Under the pieces are notes generated by a model. The model was not told the DNA's origin. It saw only the letters and a list, made by a program, of their open reading frames with translations, and did not search any database. Below are positions 11,098 through 19,844 of a stretch of 64,000 nucleotides of DNA, in pieces; position 1 is the first letter of the stretch, and every line of letters starts with the position of its first letter. The DNA comes from JANQIO01 sp043585095 (GTDB lineage: Bacteria > Pseudomonadota > Gammaproteobacteria > Pseudomonadales > Halieaceae). The stretch is from contig CP121321.1 of assembly GCA_043585095.1 (NCBI GenBank), positions 496,001 through 560,000 of the forward strand. The letters are read 5' to 3'. The position numbers and the translations under genes are program-made.

Positions 11098-13832
11098 GTG
11101 CTGAAAAAACTGCGTCTGACGAGTTTGTCACCCTCAATTGCCAGAAAGCTCGGCAAGAAGCAGGCCAGAATGAGTGGCCACCACTCGACAGGAAATGCAG
11201 CCGTCCTGAATAGCGCCGCCGCTTCTGGAATCAAAGTCGGGACAAAGCGAATTACTATGCTCAGCACTATGCCACCCAACAACCAGAGGTTCGAAAATGG
11301 GTTAAAGGTGAGGGCAGAGTTTTCCACCGAGCGCGCTGACACCACATAACCAAAATGCGCGAAAAGAATGGCCCAGAATGCGGCCGTTTGGGCCTGGGTG
11401 AGCAGCAGTGCGTCAACTAACTCGCCATTTACAAGGGCTGCTGAGCCAAAATAAAAATAGATGCAAAACCCGGGAACAGAAATCGCCAGACCCAGCAGGA
11501 TAACGCGCTGAAGGAACAGCGAATCGATGATCTCTGCATTGGCGGGACGCGGCGGTCGCTCCAGTAGCCCCTTCTCCTTTCTCTCCATCATCAGCGGCAT
11601 GGTCAACAGCACGGAGTCCATTAAGTTGACCCAAAGGATTTGCACTGGCTCGAGTACAAACCGAATACTGAATAGCGGTATAAATGAAGCCATAAGAATG
11701 GCGCCCATGATCAGCAGGGCCTGCGCCGCATTGGTTGGAAGTGTATAGAGGATTGCTTTCTTCAGATTGTTCCAGGCGTGGCGGCCCTCTTCGACGGCGG
11801 CTACGATCGTCGCGAAATTATCATCAGCTAATACCATGTCCGACGACTCGCGCGCGACCTCGGTACCTGTTATGCCCATAGCGATACCGATATCGGCCGC
11901 TTTCAAGGCAGGAGCATCATTCACGCCATCACCTGTCATTGCTACAACGTGGCCACACTGTTGTAACGCTTCCGCAATCGCCTTTTTGTGCTCTGGGGCA
12001 ACGCGGGCAAATACGGAGACGCGCTCGGCCACGTCGCGGTAGCCCGCGTCATCGAGGACAGTGAGCTCGGCCCCTGTCATTACTGATGCTGCATCGATAC
12101 CAAGTTGAGCGGCAACGGCCTGTGCGGTGTCTGGGTGGTCGCCGGTGATCATCACGGTTCGAATGCCAGCACGCTTACACAATGCCACAGCTTCAATTGC
12201 CGCCTGGCGCGGCGGGTCGATCATGCCTTGTAGGCCCACAAAGGTCAGGTCGTTCAGGTCGGCTCGATCCAGATCTGTGCTGCCTGCTGGTAGCTTTTTG
12301 ATCGCAAAACCGAGGGTTCTGAGCGCATCTTTCGCAAAGCTCCTGGCAGTCTCTAGCGCAGCTTCGGCATCGAGTGCTATACGCTCGCCCTCGCTGTTTA
12401 GTGCGCTATCGCACATGGCCATGATTTGTTCCGGGGCGCCCTTCGCCAAGATGAATGTCTCGTTGTTCTTCTCGACCAACACCGCCATGTATTTGACGCC
12501 GCTATCAAAAGGAATTTCCACCAGCCGATGAACACCGTCCGGCGTCAGCTCAGCTTTGGCACCGGATATGCGTAGGGCAAGTTCGGTGGGGTCCCCGTTA
12601 CCGCCATCGCTTGTCAGATGGGCGTTGTTGCAGTGAAAACCGGTTAGCAGCAGCTGCATCAACGACGGCTTATCTGTTAGGGCTGCGCTCACGCCATTCT
12701 GGCTGAAATCCCCTTCGATATCGTAACCAACCCCGCTGACATCAAAGATTTCTCCCCCGGCGTAGGCGCGCGTCACGGTCATCCTGTTTTCCGTCAGGGT
12801 GCCGGTTTTGTCAGAGCAGATAACCGATGTTGCTCCCAGGGTCTCGGCGGCAGGTAATTTCCTGATAAGGGCCTTGCGACCTGCCATTACCGTACCGGAT
12901 AAGGCCAGAATCGAGGTCACCAGTGCGGGCAGCATCTCGGGGATCGCTGCCACCACCAGAGATACAGCTCCCAGAAAGCTGTAGCTCGTTTGATAGCCCA
13001 GATAGATGCCTAAAGCAAAATTAAAACCGCCGACTACAAGAATGGCACCAATGAGGGTGCGGACGAAGGTCTCCATCTTTTTCTGCAAAGGCGTTTGCCC
13101 GTGGTCGGCACCCTTTACGGCGTCGGCGATCTTGCCGAAAACGGTTTGGGGTCCGGTAGCTACGACGATCCCTCTCGCGGTACCACGCGCAATGTGGGTT
13201 CCAGAAAACCCCATATTGCGTTGACCACCCGGCACAAGATCGCTGCCCTCCAGGGTGTCTGCGATCTTTGTTGCGGGCACGGATTCGCCGGTCAGCGAGG
13301 CCTCATCGACGTGCAGGTCACTGGTTTCAAGGAAGCGCACATCTGCCGGGATTTTGTCGCCACTCTCCAGTAGCACGATATCGCCGGGTACCAACTCTCT
13401 GGCCGGTATGCGCTGCTGATCGCTGGCACGCAGTACCATGGCTTCCTGCACCATCATGTTTCTGAGTGCATCCAGAGCGCCCTCGGCCTTGCCTTCTTGT
13501 ACGAAGCCTAGAACGGCGTTCAGCAGCACCACGCTTACGATAACGATGGTGTCAGGCAGCATGTGGCTGCCAAGCGCAGTAAGAACGCCGGTAATGGTAG
13601 CGGTAGCGAGTAGAATAATGACCATGGGGTCATTGAACTGCCGCAGCATCCTCAGCCAGGCTGGCGTTTTGCGGAACTCAATCTCATTTGGCCCATAGCG
13701 GCTCAGGCGCGCCTGGGCTTCGGGTTGCGCCAGACCAAGGGGAGTGGCATCTAGTTTCTGGAGTACTTGCTCAGGGGATTGCCCATACCAGGCTTCCGAG
13801 GGCATGGGTTCAGTCTGGTTTGTAGTCGTCAC
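11079..13832 (-). CDS. P2-type cation-transporting ATPase
   Basis: An ion-pumping P-type ATPase of 917 residues in the inner membrane. The actuator motif LTGES, the phosphorylated aspartate in DKTGTLT (Asp341), the hinge GDGVNDAPALKAADIG, and about ten membrane segments are all visible. The sequence is closest in layout to calcium/P2A pumps. The TM4 ion-site motif is PEMLPAL (Glu299), and Asn701 and Asn736 of the ion sites are kept. The positions equal to SERCA Glu771 and Asp800 are Gln704 and Ser740, with an aspartate at 739, so calcium specificity should not be assumed. The start is a GTG; an ATG nine codons later is also possible. It converges on tuf and shares its terminator. Confidence 0.9.
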   Translation of the reverse strand: MTTTNQTEPMPSEAWYGQSPEQVLQKLDATPLGLAQPEAQARLSRYGPNEIEFRKTPAWLRMLRQFNDPMVIILLATATITGVLTALGSHMLPDTIVIVSVVLLNAVLGFVQEGKAEGALDALRNMMVQEAMVLRASDQQRIPARELVPGDIVLLESGDKIPADVRFLETSDLHVDEASLTGESVPATKIADTLEGSDLVPGGQRNMGFSGTHIARGTARGIVVATGPQTVFGKIADAVKGADHGQTPLQKKMETFVRTLIGAILVVGGFNFALGIYLGYQTSYSFLGAVSLVVAAIPEMLPALVTSILALSGTVMAGRKALIRKLPAAETLGATSVICSDKTGTLTENRMTVTRAYAGGEIFDVSGVGYDIEGDFSQNGVSAALTDKPSLMQLLLTGFHCNNAHLTSDGGNGDPTELALRISGAKAELTPDGVHRLVEIPFDSGVKYMAVLVEKNNETFILAKGAPEQIMAMCDSALNSEGERIALDAEAALETARSFAKDALRTLGFAIKKLPAGSTDLDRADLNDLTFVGLQGMIDPPRQAAIEAVALCKRAGIRTVMITGDHPDTAQAVAAQLGIDAASVMTGAELTVLDDAGYRDVAERVSVFARVAPEHKKAIAEALQQCGHVVAMTGDGVNDAPALKAADIGIAMGITGTEVARESSDMVLADDNFATIVAAVEEGRHAWNNLKKAILYTLPTNAAQALLIMGAILMASFIPLFSIRFVLEPVQILWVNLMDSVLLTMPLMMERKEKGLLERPPRPANAEIIDSLFLQRVILLGLAISVPGFCIYFYFGSAALVNGELVDALLLTQAQTAAFWAILFAHFGYVVSARSVENSALTFNPFSNLWLLGGIVLSIVIRFVPTLIPEAAALFRTAAFPVEWWPLILACFLPSFLAIEGDKLVRRSFFSTKKSPG

Positions 13833-13977
13833 AGCAGCCAGGTTCGTTGCTTACAGCGGTCGTAAAACTGTAGACCATGTTGACCGCACTTCCGGCTCAC
13901 TCAAAGATAAAAAATGGCGGCAGTTGATTTGACGCAGAATTTGTTGGCAGACATATTTTGGAGGGCCGGCACAAACG

Positions 13978-14508
13978 TTAGCTTCTGTCTTCGCGCCCCC
14001 AGATTTCATCCACCAGACCGCCGACGGTATTCGATTCGACAAGGTGCGCGGCATACCAGGTATGCAGGCAGCGCACACGCGCAGGCTTTTCAATGCCGCC
14101 AATACCCCGATTTTGCAACGCATCGAAGAAGCCTTTTTCCTGCAGTACCTGTCTGTCCTCCGGGCTCATCAGCGCGTTGCGCTGTTCAATATGCTTAAGA
14201 TGGTCTGCTGCCATGGCGGACTGTAAATCAGTATCCGCGTCGATTTGCTGCTGCAGCAGCGCGATTGCGCCGCTTGCTTCCAGTTTATCCAATTCGTAGT
14301 TGAGCACTGTGTCCACTAACCAGTAGAGGGTTGGGAAGGGTTTTCCCGCTACCAGCGACGCTACCTGGATTACCATCGGCTCACCCCCGGGGCGTCGAGC
14401 GGGTATCGCACGAAGGCCGCGCGGTTCGCGACCCAAAAGCGCTGCAACGCGATCGCGATCCTGCTGGGTGATGGGTAGTGTATTGAGGTGTGGTATAGAG
14501 TTAGACAC
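13978..14508 (-). CDS. DUF501 family protein
   Basis: I read this as a member of the DUF501 family, whose biochemical role is not established to my knowledge. Supporting features are REPRGLRAIPAR near the start, the central GKPFPTLYWLVD, and a C-terminal stretch RCLHTWYAAHLV followed by VGGLVDEIW. The GTG at 14508 is preferred: it gives about 176 residues and leaves room for a promoter before the divergent hydrolase gene. A longer form starting at a TTG (14610) is open but would leave only 11 bp between the divergent genes. No signal peptide or membrane segment is seen. The ATPase gene is 145 bp further along on the same strand, so cotranscription is possible. Confidence 0.75.
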   Translation of the reverse strand: MSNSIPHLNTLPITQQDRDRVAALLGREPRGLRAIPARRPGGEPMVIQVASLVAGKPFPTLYWLVDTVLNYELDKLEASGAIALLQQQIDADTDLQSAMAADHLKHIEQRNALMSPEDRQVLQEKGFFDALQNRGIGGIEKPARVRCLHTWYAAHLVESNTVGGLVDEIWGREDRS

Positions 14509-14621
14509 GTGTGTGACCAGGTGCGGCTTGACGAGCGGGTATTCGAAGCGATGTCCAGGCGTATTGCAAGCGCTGGTGCCCGCAGTGCAATCAGCTGGCC
14601 CGAAAAACAACTGAGGTCAAA

Positions 14622-15563
14622 ATGACAAAGCGAATACTGATGATGTCCGCTTTAGTGCTTACATTACTCGCGGTCGCGCTATTTAGTGGGGCGGCCGCGC
14701 TGTGGAGCGCGGCGCAAACCCCACCCGACCACAAGGCCAGAAAGGGTCAGTTGGTGGCAGTAGAGGAAACCAATGCTTACACTCTTCCAGGTGGCTTTGC
14801 GCGCGAGTATCGCCTGCATGCCGACACGGGCCTGACAGTGGATATTGCGGTGCGCTATCCCAACAACCCACTTCCCGAACAGCCTCTTCTGTTGCTTATG
14901 GGGGGGCAAGAGACGGGACGATCTGCCATAGATGTATTGCCCGATACCTACGGCGCCACCGTGGCGGCTATTAGCTATCCGTTTGGTACTGTGCCCCACC
15001 GCAGCTTTCTCAGGCTCGCCAAGGCCCTGCCGCGGATTCAGGATGGTATCTTCAACACGCCTGCCGCAGCTCTACTGGCGCTTGATTACTTGTTGGGACC
15101 GGAGTCGGGTTTACACCCACAACGTGTTGAACTGGCTGGCATTAGTTTTGGTGCTTATTTGGCTTCTGTGCCCGCCGTCCTGGATCCCCGCATTCAGCGG
15201 CTATGGCTTATCCACGGAGGTGGTGCGCCGGCGGAAGTGCTTAATCACGGGCTGAGAAAGCGCGTCCCATTCGCAGCATTGCGGTCTTCTTTGTCTCACT
15301 ATTTGGCAACGATTGCTGGAGCAGGGCATATGGGGCCGGAAACCTGGGTAGCGAAGCTGCCACCGAGGCCAGTGGTGCTAGTGCATGCGCGTGCTGACGA
15401 TGATTTACCAGCTGCGGCTATACAGGCCCTTGATGCCGCAGCGGGCGAAAATAGTGTGGTGCTGTGGACGGAGGGCAAGCACGTACATCCCAAACGTCCT
15501 GAGGTTATCGAGGCGATTTGTGCGCTGATGTTTCAGCGCATTGTCGCCCCTGAAATACTCTGA
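14622..15563 (+). CDS. alpha/beta hydrolase-like protein with N-terminal membrane anchor
   Basis: A 313-residue protein of unknown substrate. Residues 5-30 form one hydrophobic segment after a KR pair, suggesting a signal anchor or uncleaved export signal. The core looks like an alpha/beta hydrolase: the nucleophile elbow GISFGAYLAS fits GxSxG, a late acidic stretch (HARADDDLP) could supply the aspartate, and the last histidines (EGKHVHP) could complete the triad. The ATG has a good ribosome site (GAGG, 14613-14616). It stands alone between the divergent DUF501 gene and the S10 promoter. An esterase or peptidase is plausible, but the exact activity is not readable from the sequence. Confidence 0.75.
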   Translation: MTKRILMMSALVLTLLAVALFSGAAALWSAAQTPPDHKARKGQLVAVEETNAYTLPGGFAREYRLHADTGLTVDIAVRYPNNPLPEQPLLLLMGGQETGRSAIDVLPDTYGATVAAISYPFGTVPHRSFLRLAKALPRIQDGIFNTPAAALLALDYLLGPESGLHPQRVELAGISFGAYLASVPAVLDPRIQRLWLIHGGGAPAEVLNHGLRKRVPFAALRSSLSHYLATIAGAGHMGPETWVAKLPPRPVVLVHARADDDLPAAAIQALDAAAGENSVVLWTEGKHVHPKRPEVIEAICALMFQRIVAPEIL

Positions 15564-15581
15564 ATTGTCCGTAATATTGTG

Positions 15582-15610
15582 TTGACACACTGCAAGCCCA
15601 TCAATAGAAT
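15582..15610 (+). promoter_or_regulatory. sigma-70 promoter of the S10 operon
   Basis: A consensus -35 box TTGACA (15582-15587) is followed after exactly 17 bp by TAGAAT (15605-15610). The spacer ends CCCATCAA, close to CCCATCTA in the rpsL promoter. It lies 66 bp upstream of rpsJ and is the only strong candidate in the gap. Confidence 0.85.
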
Positions 15611-15676
15611 GCGCACTCTTTTTTCGAGGGGTTCCACTGCGGACCTCTGGTTTTTTAGTTACAGGAGTACGATCAA

Positions 15677-15988
15677 ATGCAGAACCAAAGAATTCGGATT
15701 CGTCTTAAAGCATTCGATCATCGCCTGATAGATACATCTACCCAGGAGATCGTTGAAACCGCGCGTCGTACAGGTGCTCAGGTCAAGGGTCCAATTCCCC
15801 TCCCTACACGCAAGGAGCGGTACACAGTGTTGGTTTCACCGCACGTCAACAAAGACGCGCGCGACCAGTACGAAATCCGCACCCATAAGCGCCTTCTGGA
15901 TATTGTTGAACCCACGGAAAAAACCGTGGATGCCCTGATGAAGCTGGATCTCGCCGCTGGCGTAGAAGTCCAAATCAGCCTGGGATAA
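15677..15988 (+). CDS. rpsJ: 30S ribosomal protein S10
   Basis: S10 is a small-subunit head protein that also serves as NusE in transcription antitermination, binding NusB and boxA RNA. The 103-residue product has the family hallmark VKGPIPLPTRKERYTVL and ends HKRLLDIVEPTEKTVDALMKL. It is the first gene of the S10 operon. The gap to rplC (106 bp) is larger than elsewhere in the operon. Confidence 0.98.
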   Translation: MQNQRIRIRLKAFDHRLIDTSTQEIVETARRTGAQVKGPIPLPTRKERYTVLVSPHVNKDARDQYEIRTHKRLLDIVEPTEKTVDALMKLDLAAGVEVQISLG

Positions 15989-16094
15989 AACAGATATGCC
16001 CCTCGCGATTCATTAGATTGAGTCGCGGGTGTGTAACGCTCAGAAATGAGCGGCCATAGAGGGTGTGAGCCCCGTACACTAAGAGGTCAAAGCA

Positions 16095-16730
16095 ATGACT
16101 ATAGGTATAGTCGGCCGTAAGTCCGGCATGACGCGCGTCTTCACTGAGGACGGCTCATCCATCCCCGTTACCGTGATTGAGGTAGAGCCTAATCGCGTAA
16201 CGCAGGTCAAAGATTCCGACAGCGACGGCTATCGAGCCATTCAGGTTACGACAGGGTCGCGCCGTGCAAATCGTGTAAGCAAATCTGAAGCAGGCCACTT
16301 TGCTAAAGCTGGCGTGGAAGCGGGGCGCGGCTTATGGGAGTTTCGTCTGGAATCCAGCGATGAAGCTCCCGAAGTGGGCGCAGAGCTGACTGTTGGCTCT
16401 TTCGAGGCTGGTCAGAAAGTTGACGTCGCTGGCAAGTCCAAAGGTAAAGGTTTTCAGGGTGCTATCAAGCGCTGGAACTTCAGTATGCAGGATGCGACGC
16501 ACGGCAACTCACTTGCGCACCGTGCGCCCGGCTCTATCGGTCAGTGCCAGACGCCGGGTCGCGTCTTCAAAGGCAAGAAGATGGCCGGTCATATGGGTTC
16601 CGAAAACGTGACCACTCAGGGCCTGGAAGTGGTACGTGTTGACGCTGAGCGCAATTTGTTACTCATCAAAGGCGCCGTACCAGGCGCGCCGGGTGGCGAC
16701 GTAGTCGTTTGCCCCGCCGTCAAAGCCTAA
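16095..16730 (+). CDS. rplC: 50S ribosomal protein L3
   Basis: L3 is an early assembly protein of the large subunit whose loop reaches the peptidyl transferase centre. The 211-residue product begins MTIGIVGRKSGMTRVF. The loop GSIGQCQTPGRVFKGKKMAG contains the glutamine that is methylated in E. coli; the neighbouring residue is Cys where E. coli has Asn. rplD follows after 17 bp. Confidence 0.98.
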   Translation: MTIGIVGRKSGMTRVFTEDGSSIPVTVIEVEPNRVTQVKDSDSDGYRAIQVTTGSRRANRVSKSEAGHFAKAGVEAGRGLWEFRLESSDEAPEVGAELTVGSFEAGQKVDVAGKSKGKGFQGAIKRWNFSMQDATHGNSLAHRAPGSIGQCQTPGRVFKGKKMAGHMGSENVTTQGLEVVRVDAERNLLLIKGAVPGAPGGDVVVCPAVKA

Positions 16731-16747
16731 GGTCAGGAGTCTTAACT

Positions 16748-17365
16748 GTGGAATTGAATATTGTTAAGCCGGGTAACGCTGACGCGGGCAAAGTCTCTGT
16801 ATCAGACGTAACCTTTGCACGGGATTTTAACGAAGACTTGGTGCACCAGGTGGTAACTGCCTATCTGGCGAGCGCTCGCCAGGGCACGCGTGCTCAAAAG
16901 AATCGGTCTGATGTGCGCGGTGGCGGCAAGAAGCCGTGGCGTCAGAAAGGTACTGGCCGCGCCCGTGCTGGCACGATCCGGTCGCCAATCTGGCGTAGTG
17001 GCGGCGTAACATTCGCCGCCCGCCCACAGGATCATAGCCAAAAAGTTAACCGCAAGATGTATCGCGCCGCGCTGCGTTCGATTATGTCTGAGCTCGCCCG
17101 TCAGGAGCGTCTGGTTGTGGTCGAGAGCGTTGACGCTGAGACGCCTAAGACCAAGCAACTGGTAAAGCAGCTTGAAGGTTTCGGGTTGGATAATGTGCTG
17201 ATCGTGTCTACGGAAGTGAATGAAAATCTGTATCTGGCCTCTCGCAACCTGCACAAGGTTGATGTGCGCGACGTGGATGGTGTTGATCCCGTTTCGCTGA
17301 TTGCTTACGACAAGGTCATGATCACGGTAGATGCTGTGAAGAAGTTTGAGGAGATGTTGGGATGA
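16748..17365 (+). CDS. rplD: 50S ribosomal protein L4
   Basis: L4 lines the peptide exit tunnel and in E. coli also represses its own S10 operon. The GTG at 16748 is taken as the start because it follows a GGAG-type ribosome site and gives the expected MELNIVKPG N-terminus and 205 residues. An upstream ATG in frame would overlap rplC and add non-homologous residues. The tunnel loop GGGKKPWRQKGTGRARAG is intact. The gene overlaps rplW by four bases (ATGA), implying coupled translation. Confidence 0.97.
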   Translation: MELNIVKPGNADAGKVSVSDVTFARDFNEDLVHQVVTAYLASARQGTRAQKNRSDVRGGGKKPWRQKGTGRARAGTIRSPIWRSGGVTFAARPQDHSQKVNRKMYRAALRSIMSELARQERLVVVESVDAETPKTKQLVKQLEGFGLDNVLIVSTEVNENLYLASRNLHKVDVRDVDGVDPVSLIAYDKVMITVDAVKKFEEMLG

Positions 17366-17658
17366 ACCAGGAGCGCGTTTTTCAGGTGCTGTTAGGCCCG
17401 CATGTTTCGGAAAAGGCGGCCATCGTGGCCGATGCGAATAATCAGTATGTCTTCCGCGTAGCGGGTGATGCCAGCAAGCTCGAGGTCAAGAAGGCCGTAG
17501 AGCAGCTGTTCAAAGTGAGCGTGACCGAAGTACAAACCTTGAATGTTAAGGGTAAGGTCAAGCGCAATAAGTTCGGCTACAGCAAGAAGCCTGGCTGGAA
17601 AAAGGCATACGTGCGTCTGGCGCAGGGTCAAGATATTGACTTTGCGGTCGCAGAGTAA
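17362..17658 (+). CDS. rplW: 50S ribosomal protein L23
   Basis: L23 sits at the tunnel exit and is the docking point for trigger factor and SRP. The 98-residue protein begins MNQERVFQVLLGPHVSEKA and carries the extended loop VKGKVKRNKFGYSKKPGWKKAYV. It starts inside the rplD stop (ATGA) and is followed by rplB after 16 bp. Confidence 0.97.
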   Translation: MNQERVFQVLLGPHVSEKAAIVADANNQYVFRVAGDASKLEVKKAVEQLFKVSVTEVQTLNVKGKVKRNKFGYSKKPGWKKAYVRLAQGQDIDFAVAE

Positions 17659-17674
17659 GGAAGGAGTCCGTTAG

Positions 17675-18502
17675 ATGGCCATTGTAAAAAGGAAGCCCAC
17701 TTCCGCAGGACGTCGCCACGTTGTCAATGTGGTTAGCGAAGGTCTGCATAAGGGTGCGCCGCACAAGGCACTGCTGGACAAGAAGTCCAAGACAGGCGGG
17801 CGTAACAATAACGGTCGTATTACCACGCGTCACATCGGTGGTGGTCATAAGCAGCATTACCGTAAGGTGGATTTCAAGCGCAACAAGGACGGCATCATCG
17901 CTGAGGTCGAGCGCATCGAATATGACCCTAACCGCACCGCGCACATCGCATTGTTGAAGTATTCCGATGGCGAGCGTCGCTATGTGATTGCCCCCAAGGG
18001 TGTAAAGGCGGGTGATCGTGTGCAATCAGGTGATAGCGCGCCGATTAAGGTTGGCAATTCTTTGCCGCTGCGCAACATACCTGTCGGATCTGTTGTTCAC
18101 TGTGTTGAGCTAAAGCCCAGTAAGGGTGCTCAGATGGCGCGTAGCGCAGGCGCAGCTGTTCAGCTGGTCGCGCGAGAAGGTCGTTATGCAACGCTTCGCT
18201 TGCGTTCAGGCGAGATGCGCAAAGTTTTGTCTGATTGCCGGGCAACGCTTGGCGAAGTCTCAAACAGCGAGCACAGCTTGCGCAAGTTGGGTAAGGCTGG
18301 TGCCGCGCGCTGGCGTGGTGTACGTCCAACGGTCCGTGGTGTTGCCATGAACCCGGTGGATCACCCGCATGGCGGTGGCGAAGGGCGCACGTCAGGCGGA
18401 CGTCACCCTGTTTCACCCTGGGGTACGCCCACTAAAGGCTACAAGACTCGTAGTAACAAGCGCACCGACGATCTTATTGTTCGTCGTCGTCGCAAGAAGT
18501 AA
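17675..18502 (+). CDS. rplB: 50S ribosomal protein L2
   Basis: L2 is a primary 23S rRNA-binding protein needed for subunit association and for peptidyl transferase activity. The 275-residue product has the N-terminal RNA-binding core (GGRNNNGRITTRHIGGGHK) and the conserved C-terminal MNPVDHPHGGGEGR segment with its functional histidine. It lies in the usual place between rplW and rpsS. Confidence 0.98.
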   Translation: MAIVKRKPTSAGRRHVVNVVSEGLHKGAPHKALLDKKSKTGGRNNNGRITTRHIGGGHKQHYRKVDFKRNKDGIIAEVERIEYDPNRTAHIALLKYSDGERRYVIAPKGVKAGDRVQSGDSAPIKVGNSLPLRNIPVGSVVHCVELKPSKGAQMARSAGAAVQLVAREGRYATLRLRSGEMRKVLSDCRATLGEVSNSEHSLRKLGKAGAARWRGVRPTVRGVAMNPVDHPHGGGEGRTSGGRHPVSPWGTPTKGYKTRSNKRTDDLIVRRRRKK

Positions 18503-18522
18503 CCGGAAGAGAGGAATAGAGA

Positions 18523-18795
18523 GTGCCACGTTCACTAAAGAAGGGTCCTTTCATTGACCTGCACCTGATGAAGAAGGTCGAGGCAGCGGTCGAGAGCAAT
18601 GATCGTCGTCCTATCAAGACCTGGTCTCGTCGTTCCATGGTCTCTCCGGACATGGTTGGCCTTACCATAGCCGTTCATAACGGTCGTCAGCATGTTCCCG
18701 TGTTGGTTAATGAAGATATGGTTGGCCACAAGCTGGGCGAATTTGCCGTAACCCGCACGTACCGCGGCCACACCGCGGACAAGAAAGCGCGCTAG
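18523..18795 (+). CDS. rpsS: 30S ribosomal protein S19
   Basis: S19 forms part of the 30S head near the A-site and binds with S13. The start is GTG at 18523 after the purine-rich site AGAGAGGAA; the N-terminus MPRSLKKGPFIDLHL is diagnostic. The 90-residue length is normal. rplV follows after 16 bp. Confidence 0.97.
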   Translation: MPRSLKKGPFIDLHLMKKVEAAVESNDRRPIKTWSRRSMVSPDMVGLTIAVHNGRQHVPVLVNEDMVGHKLGEFAVTRTYRGHTADKKAR

Positions 18796-18811
18796 GCGTC
18801 TAGAGAGGTTA

Positions 18812-19153
18812 ATGATGGAAGTAGCAGCCAAATTGAAGGGCGCCCGTATTTCGGCTCAAAAGGCTCGCCTCGTTGCTGATCAGGTGCGCGGCAAAGACGT
18901 TGAAGATGCACTCAACGTGTTGGCCTTTAGCAACAAGAAAGCAGCTCACATTATCAAGAAGATACTGGATTCGGCGATTGCCAATGCAGAGAACAACGAA
19001 GGTGCTGATGTCGATGAACTCAAGATTTCAAGCATCTTTGTAGACGAGGGTATAACCATGAAGCGTCTCCGTCCGCGCGCCAAAGGCCGCGCCGACAGAA
19101 TCTTCAAGCGCTCCTGTCATATCACCGTAAAAGTCGCAGACGGGGAAGGTTAG
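18812..19153 (+). CDS. rplV: 50S ribosomal protein L22
   Basis: L22 lines the exit tunnel with a long beta-hairpin. The 113-residue product begins MMEVAAKLKGARISAQKARLVADQ, and the hairpin region KRLRPRAKGRADRIFKRSCHI is intact. Two adjacent ATG codons (18812 and 18815) could each serve as start; the ribosome site AGAGAGG suits either. Only 4 bp separate it from rpsC. Confidence 0.97.
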   Translation: MMEVAAKLKGARISAQKARLVADQVRGKDVEDALNVLAFSNKKAAHIIKKILDSAIANAENNEGADVDELKISSIFVDEGITMKRLRPRAKGRADRIFKRSCHITVKVADGEG

Positions 19154-19157
19154 TCTC

Positions 19158-19832
19158 ATGGGTCAGAAAGTACATCCTATTGGCATTCGGCTGGGCATTG
19201 TTAAAGACCACAGCTCAGTTTGGTATGCGGACAGCAAGAACTACTCCAAGAACCTGATCACCGATCTGGAAGTTCGTGCGTACATTGAAAAGGTTTTGGA
19301 TCACGCCTCTGTCAGTCGCGTCGTTATTGAGCGTCCAGCGCAGACGGCCAGGATCACAATTCACACAGCTCGCCCGGGCATTGTTATTGGTAAGAAGGGT
19401 GAGGATGTCGACAAGCTGCGCGGTCTGCTGAGCAAGAAAATGGGCGTGCCGGTCCACATCAATATCGAAGAGATTCGCAAGCCTGATCTGGATGCTCGTC
19501 TGGTTGCCCAGAACGTAGCGCAGCAGTTAGAGCGTCGCGTAATGTTCCGCCGTGCCATGAAGCGCGTGGTCCAAAACGCGATGCGCCAGGGTGCCGAAGG
19601 TATCAAGGTGCAGGTCTCTGGCCGTCTGGGCGGCGCTGAAATCGCGCGCACCGAGTGGTACCGAGAAGGTCGCGTGCCATTGCACACATTGCGTGCAGAC
19701 ATCGATTACGCCACATACGAAGCCGCTACAACTTACGGCATCCTGGGCGTGAAAGTTTGGATTTTCAAAGGAGAAGTGATCGGCGCAGAAGAGAGCGCGG
19801 ACAGTTCCTCCAAGAAAACAGCAACGAGTTAA
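19158..19832 (+). CDS. rpsC: 30S ribosomal protein S3
   Basis: S3 forms the mRNA entry channel with S4 and S5 and contributes to mRNA helicase activity. The 224-residue protein begins MGQKVHPIGIRLGI and contains a KH domain with the GXXG loop (VIGKKGEDVDKLR near residue 75). The C-terminal S3 domain (VSGRLGGAEIARTEWYREG) is complete, and the last residues are a short low-complexity tail. rplP follows after 12 bp. Confidence 0.98.
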   Translation: MGQKVHPIGIRLGIVKDHSSVWYADSKNYSKNLITDLEVRAYIEKVLDHASVSRVVIERPAQTARITIHTARPGIVIGKKGEDVDKLRGLLSKKMGVPVHINIEEIRKPDLDARLVAQNVAQQLERRVMFRRAMKRVVQNAMRQGAEGIKVQVSGRLGGAEIARTEWYREGRVPLHTLRADIDYATYEAATTYGILGVKVWIFKGEVIGAEESADSSSKKTATS

Positions 19833-19844
19833 GGGTTAGAGCAG

